Assembly (NCBI RefSeq): GCF_003254275.1
Contig: NZ_QKZK01000012.1
Span: 62,001 to 126,000 of the forward strand
Source of the DNA: Breznakibacter xylanolyticus
GTDB lineage: Bacteria > Bacteroidota > Bacteroidia > Bacteroidales > Marinilabiliaceae
DNA length: 64,000 nucleotides
Direction: 5' to 3'
The position numbers and the translations under genes are program-made. The notes under the pieces were generated by a model. It did no database searches, was not told the origin of the DNA, and worked only from the letters and a program-made list of their open reading frames with translations. Each line of letters begins with the position of its first letter. Positions within the stretch are counted from its first letter, which is position 1. This document shows positions 59,047 through 64,000 of the stretch, piece after piece.

Positions 59047-59065
59047 GTGTGTGGTGATTGATGGT

Positions 59066-59785
59066 TTAGTTTTCGGAAGGCTTATTGAGCCTGCGGTCGG
59101 TCAGTTGGTTAAAGCGGTCGGTGAGCCCGTTGATGTCGCCAATGATGGCCGTTACCGAGGCGTCGTTGCTTAGCGTGGCATGTGCCGTCAGGTGAGCGAA
59201 GAGGGTGCGCAGGGCGTCGTGCAGTTTTTGACGAAGCTCGTTGGTGGTCTTGCGCTGGGCATCGGTTTGGCTCCCCACGCGCGCGCTAAAGGTTTGGCGG
59301 AACTGATCGTTGACGGTCTTGAGCTGAATGATCCACGTGTCGAGACCCAGGTCGCGAATGGCCTCGGCCATTTTTGGGGTTCCCATCAGGTCGTTGGTGA
59401 GGCTGGCCAGCGTGGTGGTTTCGGCTTCGTAGGGCAGGCGGGCAATTTGCGACCCATACTTGTCGATGGTGCTCAATATCAGCTCGGCCTTGGCAGCTGT
59501 GGCCGGGTCGAAGTGGTAAGTGTATCCCTCGGCAATGGTTCGCGTGCCCATAATGAGGCGGTCGCGCACGTTGTCTAATCCCGACATGTTTTTGCTGTAG
59601 GGGTCGCTTAGTTCCAGTTTGAAGTTGGCGTTGAGCGCTTCGGCTGCTTCCTGCACGGCATTGACCTGTGGTTCGGTGGGCGACATGGGCGGCTGGCGCT
59701 CACGGCATCGGTTTACAATAGCATAGGAATACTCCAGGGCATCGGCCGTGAGATACTTTGAGAAACGGGGTGATGAAATCTTCAT
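59066..59785 (-). CDS. DUF6261-like protein of unknown function
   Basis: The 239-residue soluble protein is predicted almost entirely helical with no signal peptide or membrane helix. It starts MKISSPRFSKYLTADALEY. The size and pattern fit DUF6261, a Bacteroidota-specific family, but I hold that only loosely. There are no catalytic motifs I recognise. Its upstream region has a perfect 11-base inverted repeat and then the 41-bp hairpin array. It is a single gene ended by the strong hairpin at 59010-59046. Confidence 0.6.
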   Translation of the reverse strand: MKISSPRFSKYLTADALEYSYAIVNRCRERQPPMSPTEPQVNAVQEAAEALNANFKLELSDPYSKNMSGLDNVRDRLIMGTRTIAEGYTYHFDPATAAKAELILSTIDKYGSQIARLPYEAETTTLASLTNDLMGTPKMAEAIRDLGLDTWIIQLKTVNDQFRQTFSARVGSQTDAQRKTTNELRQKLHDALRTLFAHLTAHATLSNDASVTAIIGDINGLTDRFNQLTDRRLNKPSEN

Positions 59786-59834
59786 AAATTGAAGGAATTA
59801 TTTGATGAATTAATGGATTAAGAAACACCCAACG

Positions 59835-59876
59835 GATGTTTTGGAGTGTTAAAATTATAAAAATATCCAAAACATC
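59835..59876. promoter_or_regulatory. Inverted repeat upstream of the DUF6261-like gene
   Basis: GATGTTTTGGA (59835-59845) and TCCAAAACATC (59866-59876) are perfect 11-base inverted repeats with 20 bases of A+T-rich DNA between. They lie 50-91 bases upstream of the leftward start at 59785. This could be an operator for a dimeric regulator or an RNA hairpin. Confidence 0.5.
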
Positions 59877-59945
59877 AACCCGTTTTGGGAAATCTTTTGT
59901 TTGAAAATTTGGTCGTTGAGGGGATTGAAAAAGTGACGATTTGGC

Positions 59946-60124
59946 GCTGCGTGGCGCAGCAGGCTATTTCCAAAAGGAAATACGTTGCTGCGCCACGCAG
60001 CAGTTTATTTCCATCGGGAAATGGGTTCCTGCGCCACGCAGCGAGTTATTTCCCAAAGGAAATGCCCTGCTGCGTGGCGCAGCGGGCTATTGTCAGAGAG
60101 AAATGGGTTGCTGCGTGACGCAGC
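59946..60124. repeat. Array of five hairpins with exact 41-bp period
   Basis: Five 15-base units of the form GCTGCG-nnn-CGCAGC start at 59946, 59987, 60028, 60069 and 60110, exactly 41 bases apart. Middle triplets are TGG, CCA, CCA, TGG and TGA, so units 2 and 3 read inverted. Unit 3 starts with C instead of G. The 26-base intervals are also related and contain a second hairpin, ATTTCC-N4-GGAAAT, intact in the first three and decayed in the fourth. The array begins 25 bases after the stop of the SpmAB gene at 60149 (leftward). No frame is kept across units, since 41 is not a multiple of three. Confidence 0.93.
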
Positions 60125-60148
60125 GGCAAAAAAGCAGTGATCGCTCGG

Positions 60149-61378
60149 TCAAAACATCATATACGCCAGCGCAATGGCGGCCACCACGCCCCCCAGGTCG
60201 GCCAGCAGCCCGCACACCACCGAGTGACGGGTTTTTTTGATGCCCACAGAGCCAAAGTAGACGGCCAGGATGTAAAAGGTGGTGTCGGTGGCTCCCTGAA
60301 AGGTGGCCGAGAGGCGTCCCACAAACGAGTCGGCGCCGTAGGTGTTCATGGCATCCACCATCAGGCCACGGGCGCCGCCGCCGCTCAGGGGTTTCATCAG
60401 CGCCGTGGGCAGGGCGGGAATAAACTGGGTGTCGAAACCCAGGGCGGCCACCAGCGTTTGGATGCCGCCGATAAGGGTGTCCATGGCGCCCGAGGCGCGA
60501 AACACGCCAATGCCCACCAGCATGGCCACCAAGAAGGGGATGATGTGAATGGCAATGCCAAAGCCTTCTTTGGCGCCTTCGATAAAGGTGTCGTAGATGT
60601 TGATTTTTTTGCGCATGGCCATCGCCATAAAACCAATGATGAGGGTGAAAAGCAGGATGTTGGCGCCCATAAGCGACACGGTGCTCAGCAGTTCACGGGG
60701 CAGCGACATCATCCACCACACCAGCGCTCCCATCAAGGCGCACAAGCCGCCAATGTATGCCATCACCACGCGGTTAAACAGGTTGATGCGCTGATAGGCC
60801 GCCACGGCCACCAGTCCCACCAGGGTACTCACAAAGGTGGCCAGCAGGATGGGGATGAACACGTCGGCAGGATTGGCGGCGCCCATGTTGAACCGGTACA
60901 CCATCACGCTCACGGGCACCAGAGTGAGACCCGAGGTGTTGAGCACCAAAAACATGATCATGGGGTTGCTGGCCGATTCCTTGTCGGGGTTCGCCTCCTG
61001 CATCTCCTTCATGGCCTTGAGTCCCATGGGAGTGGCGGCGTTGTCGAGACCCAGCATGTTGGCCGCCAGGTTCATCATGATGCTGCCATAGGCGGGGTGG
61101 TTTTTGGGCAGCTGCGGAAAGAGGCGCACAAACAGGGGGCTGAGGGCGCGCGACAGCAGTTGCACCATGCCGCCTTTTTCGCCAATCTTCATGATGCCCA
61201 GCCACAGGGTGAGCACGCCGGTGAGCCCCAGCGAAATTTCGAAGCCGGTCTTGGCCGATTCAAAGGTCGATCCCATGATGAGGTTGAACACCTGTGTGTC
61301 GCCCAAAAAGATGAGTTTGCCCAGCGCCACCACAAAGGCGATGAGGAAGAAGCCAATCCAGATGTAGTTGAGAGCCAT
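60149..61378 (-). CDS. Fused SpmA-SpmB nucleoside-recognition (Gate) membrane protein
   Basis: The 409-residue membrane protein joins two Gate domains. The first half (about 1-200) is SpmA-like, with IMGSTFESAKTGFEISLGLTG and NLAANMLGLDNAATPMGLKAM. The second half (about 225-409) is SpmB-like, with FIEGAKEGFGIAIHIIPFLV and LSGGGARGLMVDAMN plus TFQGATDTTFYILAVYFGSVG. In spore formers SpmA and SpmB act in spore core dehydration, but homologues in non-spore formers have unknown transport roles. The fused form is common in Bacteroidota. It stands alone. Confidence 0.9.
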   Translation of the reverse strand: MALNYIWIGFFLIAFVVALGKLIFLGDTQVFNLIMGSTFESAKTGFEISLGLTGVLTLWLGIMKIGEKGGMVQLLSRALSPLFVRLFPQLPKNHPAYGSIMMNLAANMLGLDNAATPMGLKAMKEMQEANPDKESASNPMIMFLVLNTSGLTLVPVSVMVYRFNMGAANPADVFIPILLATFVSTLVGLVAVAAYQRINLFNRVVMAYIGGLCALMGALVWWMMSLPRELLSTVSLMGANILLFTLIIGFMAMAMRKKINIYDTFIEGAKEGFGIAIHIIPFLVAMLVGIGVFRASGAMDTLIGGIQTLVAALGFDTQFIPALPTALMKPLSGGGARGLMVDAMNTYGADSFVGRLSATFQGATDTTFYILAVYFGSVGIKKTRHSVVCGLLADLGGVVAAIALAYMMF

Positions 61379-61417
61379 GTGGGGGAGGGTTTATCAGATT
61401 TAGAAGTCTTAAGCATC

Positions 61418-61481
61418 AACGCTGAGGTGCCAAGGCGGGGAGTTTTAGTCTCTATCTCTGTGACTCCGTGCCTCTGTGTTT
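61418..61481. repeat. Third copy of the dispersed intergenic repeat
   Basis: AACGCTGAGGTGCCAAGGCG (from 61418) matches the 55142 copy (AACGCTGAGGCGCAACGGCG) at most positions. It is followed by CTCTGTGACTCCGTGCCTCT, a short-period degenerate repeat of the CTCTGTG type. It lies between the SpmAB gene and the lamin-G-like gene. Confidence 0.6.
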
Positions 61482-61513
61482 AATGAGAGATGCCAATGAC
61501 TCGCAAAGGGGGA

Positions 61514-62194
61514 TTAATTTTTGGGCACCCACACCTTGAGGTTGTCAATTTTAAACTCCGAGCCGTAGGTGGCAACGCCAATGCGGCCTGTCGTGGGGGT
61601 GTCGCGGGTGGTCTCGAGTATCAGGGTGTCGTCAATCCACAGTTGCAGACTTCCGATGGCTGTGTCGCGAATGGCGGTGACGCGGTGCCACTTTTCGTAA
61701 CTCCAAATCATGGGAGGAGCCGTGGTGGTGCCCAGTTTTTGGGTTTGTCCGTCGGTGCGGGTAAAGATGTTGTGGCTGAAACGCCCCTGTTCGCTGGCCG
61801 CCTGGGCATAGGCGTAGGTGCTGTCGTTGGTCAGGGCATACACCACGCACACGTCGCGCAGCGAGAAGTCGCGCCCGCGCTGAAAAAAGTCGAAGGTCAT
61901 CACAAACGCCCCAATGGCCTCGTGGGGCAGCAACATAAATTCGCAGGGGTGCATCTGCTCACCGGCCGGACGTTTGGCGCCCAGGTATTTGAGGTCTTTG
62001 CCCGACTTGCCGTTGTCGGTCACCACCCATTGGTCGGGCGTGGAGAAACGGTAAAGCTGCCGCGACTGGTCGTTGAAGGCATCCTCGAAGAGCAGTTGAT
62101 GGGTTTTTTTGATGTTTTTTAAATCCTGCGCCCACAGGGGGGCAAGCAGGTGGGTGAGGGCGATGAGAATGAGAAGATGGATGAAGCGATTCAT
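61514..62194 (-). CDS. Secreted concanavalin/LamG-like beta-sandwich protein
   Basis: The 226-residue protein has a signal peptide (LLILIALTHLLAPLWAQ). The rest is a jelly-roll pattern seen in LamG and DUF1080-type domains: LLFEDAFNDQ, WSYEKWHRVTAIRDTA, LQLWIDDTLILETT and GRIGVATYGSEFKIDNLKVW. This fold often binds or cleaves glycans; no catalytic residues are recognisable. It has no T9SS sorting domain. The gene is single, flanked by repeat-bearing gaps. Confidence 0.75.
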   Translation of the reverse strand: MNRFIHLLILIALTHLLAPLWAQDLKNIKKTHQLLFEDAFNDQSRQLYRFSTPDQWVVTDNGKSGKDLKYLGAKRPAGEQMHPCEFMLLPHEAIGAFVMTFDFFQRGRDFSLRDVCVVYALTNDSTYAYAQAASEQGRFSHNIFTRTDGQTQKLGTTTAPPMIWSYEKWHRVTAIRDTAIGSLQLWIDDTLILETTRDTPTTGRIGVATYGSEFKIDNLKVWVPKN

Positions 62195-62812
62195 GGACGT
62201 CGTGTTATAGGCCTTAAAAATAAGGATAATTTTTAAGGGATGTCTTTAAGGTGGGTGGATTTCGGAGATGTCTCGTTGAGTCAGGTCAAATACTGTTTTG
62301 TTTCAACTGTATGTTTCATCTGCCGAAAAAATAGTTTTTCAGGGGTCATATGGAACTCACTAATCGTTATTCTTCTGTGTCGGTATGGCTTGTTCATGGC
62401 TCGTTTCATGTTTCGTTGGTTGATGGCAATATGGCTGATTTCATTGAAATTGGAGAATGGCTTATTCGAATGAATTGTTCCATCCCGGTATTCAATTTTA
62501 TTAGTTCGTTTTTTCGAATGTCTATGAGTCTTGATGAGCAATCAGGAAAAAGTGTCATTGGTTTTTATGAATTGAACAAGATTCGGTCATTAAATTCTGA
62601 TAATAAAAGAGTATAATTGTGCCAACGGGTGTTAGGGGGTATACTAAATGCTCGATGTGTACCGTTCTATCGTGTGTGTTTCTTTATGGGACGATTTGTT
62701 GCAGAATTTTAATGCGGATGTCCTACCTGAATCTTTATGGTTCCTTTAGTAGGGAAAAAAAAGTGAACGTGAAATTGTGATTTTTTTTGATGTTTATTTT
62801 GAATGAGATGAT
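62195..62812. other. Long intergenic region, no convincing gene
   Basis: This 618-base AT-rich gap between divergent genes contains only short frames without family features or good starts; the longest is 88 codons at 62350-62616. A copy of the GGTCAnATGGAACTC repeat lies at 62344-62366. G+C drops sharply here compared with the preceding 10 kb. It could hold promoters for both flanking genes and remnants of older sequence. Confidence 0.5.
62344..62366 (+). repeat. GGTCAnATGGAACTC dispersed element, copy 3
   Basis: GGTCATATGGAACTCACTAAT here, GGTCACATGGAACTCGTCAA at 17249 and GGTCAGATGGAACTCGCCAA at 37551 share GGTCAnATGGAACTC exactly. All three are intergenic and in the same orientation, each preceded by a T-rich run. 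Confidence 0.65.
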
Positions 62813-63673
62813 ATGAAGAATTGGATGAAAAAAATATTCAAGTACTATTTTTTAATATTTAAAGTCAGAGAGCGATTATCACCTTCTGTTCAAATCGGAC
62901 AGCGGCAGCTTTACTTGCATTATCGTGAACTCTTAAAGCGAAACGAATTACCGTGTATTTCTGAAACCGGATTTAGGGTGTTTTCGCAATTTGAAGAAGA
63001 TGGGTTGTTGTTGTATATTTTTTCCATCATAGGGATGGAAAAAAAAGTGTTCATCGAGATCGGGGCGGATGACGGGATTAACAGTAATTGCGCTAATCTG
63101 TATTTTCATTTTGGATGGCACGGATTGTTTGTCGATGGAAACCCGGAAAGCGTTCGTCGAGGAGTTCGGTTTTATAAGAAATATCCTCATCCCTGGTTGT
63201 ATCAACCTTCCTTTGTGTGTTCCAAAGTCACTCGTGAAAATATTAATGAGATAATCGAGAAAAACGGCATCAAAGGAGAGGTGGGATTGTTGTCAATTGA
63301 TATTGATGGGAATGATTATTGGATTTGGGATTCGATTGAAGTGGTGTCGCCTCAGGTTGTTATTATCGAAACTCATAATGAGTTTGGGTTGGAGAATATT
63401 GTAGTTCCCTATGATCCTAATTATTCGTATCCAGGGAAACACCCTATTTATCACGGAGCATCTCCTGTGGCAATGAATAAACTTGCCAATAAAAAGGGAT
63501 ACCGATTAGTTGGGGCTAATGAGTTGGGTTTTAATTTCATTTTCGTGAGAAATGATTTGGTGCCGCATGAATTACCAGAGGTTGCTGTTGAATCTTTATT
63601 GAATCATCCTTCGGCGAAAGCTGCATATGCAAAATTTGAAGATATTAAGGATTGGGAATATCTAGAGGGATGA
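62813..63673 (+). CDS. FkbM-like SAM-dependent methyltransferase-fold protein
   Basis: The 286-residue protein has a basic N-terminus without a signal peptide and a Rossmann-type core. FIEIGADDGINSNCANLYF is a likely SAM-binding loop, and GLFVDGNPESVRRG is the acidic-strand segment. LLSIDIDGNDYWIWDSI and VVIIETHNEFG continue the FkbM-like pattern. Such enzymes methylate sugars or other small molecules. The gene is AT-rich, unlike the preceding region, and stands alone with a long upstream gap. Assignment rests on motifs only. Confidence 0.65.
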   Translation: MKNWMKKIFKYYFLIFKVRERLSPSVQIGQRQLYLHYRELLKRNELPCISETGFRVFSQFEEDGLLLYIFSIIGMEKKVFIEIGADDGINSNCANLYFHFGWHGLFVDGNPESVRRGVRFYKKYPHPWLYQPSFVCSKVTRENINEIIEKNGIKGEVGLLSIDIDGNDYWIWDSIEVVSPQVVIIETHNEFGLENIVVPYDPNYSYPGKHPIYHGASPVAMNKLANKKGYRLVGANELGFNFIFVRNDLVPHELPEVAVESLLNHPSAKAAYAKFEDIKDWEYLEG

Positions 63674-63881
63674 TAGTTGGGGGGATGGAGAAATGGCGAC
63701 AATTCCGGCGTTATTGAATTAATGCTGCAATTGATTAATTGCTGAAAAAATCGGTGTAATCACCGTCGTTGCCGCAATTTCACCTTGTAACGCATCCTTT
63801 GGTATCACTATGTGAACAATTTCCTCTAATATATTTTTGGTGCGTTTTTTTTGCAACCACGAGTTTTCGGCCGTTGGTTTA

Positions 63882-64000
63882 TTATTCCAGATCTTCGAGG
63901 TGCAGATGCGCGTTGTCGTCAAAGCGGTGACGCAGTGAGGTGAGGTGCTCAATCTCTTCGGGTGAAAGAGCTAGCATGCGTGCGATCTCGGTGGGCGACA
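63882..64000 (-). CDS. C-terminal end of an unidentified protein (5' part outside window)
   Basis: The minus-strand frame that ends with TAA at 63882-63884 is open to the right edge and gives about 39 residues, ending FDDNAHLHLEDLE. It includes SPTEIARMLALSPEEIEHL, which looks like a helix-turn-helix or other helical segment. Its G+C is high, like the 52-62 kb region. The family cannot be named from so short a piece. The 208 bases between it and the FkbM-like gene hold nothing recognisable. Confidence 0.6.
   Translation of the reverse strand, partial: SPTEIARMLALSPEEIEHLTSLRHRFDDNAHLHLEDLE

Noticed and set aside
59885-60118. Small coding gene over the hairpin array
   Set aside because: The 41-base period is not a multiple of three, so the repeats are read in different frames; there is no family pattern.
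59946-60124. CRISPR array
   Set aside because: The 15-base repeated part is too short and inverts between units, the 26-base intervals are related to one another rather than unique, and no cas gene is nearby.
60137-61483. 448-codon plus-strand open frame
   Set aside because: It is antisense to the SpmA-SpmB gene, has a His/Gln/Gly-rich low-complexity translation typical of a reverse frame in G+C-rich DNA, and shows no family motif.
62350-62616. 88-codon plus-strand gene
   Set aside because: It begins inside the dispersed GGTCAnATGGAACTC element, has no recognisable domain, and overlaps a frame of similar size on the other strand.
63719-63952. 77-codon minus-strand gene at the right edge
   Set aside because: A different frame ending at 63882 gives a more protein-like C-terminus that stays open to the edge, so this frame is a shadow over its end and the intergenic gap.

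Overview
The window looks like a chromosomal segment from a Bacteroidota bacterium, probably of the Bacteroidales/Marinilabiliales type. Supporting signs are two type IX secretion genes (porQ- and porZ-like), a bactofilin next to the ATP synthase operon, a short ATP synthase epsilon subunit, an S16 protein with a long Ala/Lys/Glu tail, a DUF4286-ruvC pair, near absence of Shine-Dalgarno sequences, and several TAnnTTTG promoter elements (rplU, rpsP, rimM, tolC-like). I see no tRNA or rRNA gene and no intact insertion sequence.

Region 1 (1-17225, all minus strand, AT-rich) is one long chemosensory cluster. In transcription order it holds a YfiR-like periplasmic protein, a methyl-accepting receptor, a STAS protein, CheY, a free Hpt protein, CheA, a frame-shifted CheW, an intact CheW, CheR, a GHKL ATPase whose phospho-accepting His is Asn, CheD, CheB, a membrane GAF/PAS/PAS protein, a second CheR, a degenerate third CheR, a receiver-less CheB, a membrane GAF protein, and a membrane GAF/PAS/PAS/SpoIIE-type phosphatase that runs off the left edge. 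No flagellar gene is present. The mix of a chemotaxis core with partner-switching parts (STAS, SpoIIE phosphatase, His-less GHKL ATPase) and three related GAF sensors is the best candidate here for an undescribed signalling system.

Region 2 (17597-22838, plus) has an RND/MMPL exporter, a polyprenyl diphosphate synthase and atpD-atpC, closed by a bidirectional terminator. Region 3 (22873-33421, minus) is mostly housekeeping: pfkA, ispH, cmk, porQ, a Cys-cluster protein, a DMT exporter, an MBL-fold protein, an LPP20-like secreted protein, recX, an aldehyde dehydrogenase and a bifunctional-nuclease-family protein. Region 4 (33728-36645, plus) is rplU-rpmA-serS-DUF4286-ruvC. Region 5 (36640-44202, minus) is atpBEFHAG with an upstream small membrane protein and bactofilin, then an adenylate cyclase-HD fusion. 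The ATP synthase genes are therefore in two loci about 14 kb apart on opposite strands.

Region 6 (44332-52310, plus) has a tandem UspA protein, rdgB, porZ, a large membrane-anchored beta-propeller-like protein, rpsP and rimM. Region 7 (52476-62194) is clearly richer in G+C. It carries a MacAB-TolC-type efflux set (TolC, adaptor, ATPase, permease), an orphan LytS-type kinase, a DUF6261-like protein, a fused SpmA-SpmB carrier and a secreted lamin-G-like protein. Its intergenic gaps are rich in repeats, including a strict 41-bp periodic array of alternating hairpins at 59946-60124. Region 8 (62195-64000) returns to AT-rich DNA with a FkbM-like protein and the 3' end of a minus-strand gene.

Two genes (a cheW at 11294-11745 and the MBL-fold gene at 28374-29184) show apparent single-base frameshifts. 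They may be real lesions or assembly errors. All calls rest on reading the sequence and on family knowledge; no database search was run.
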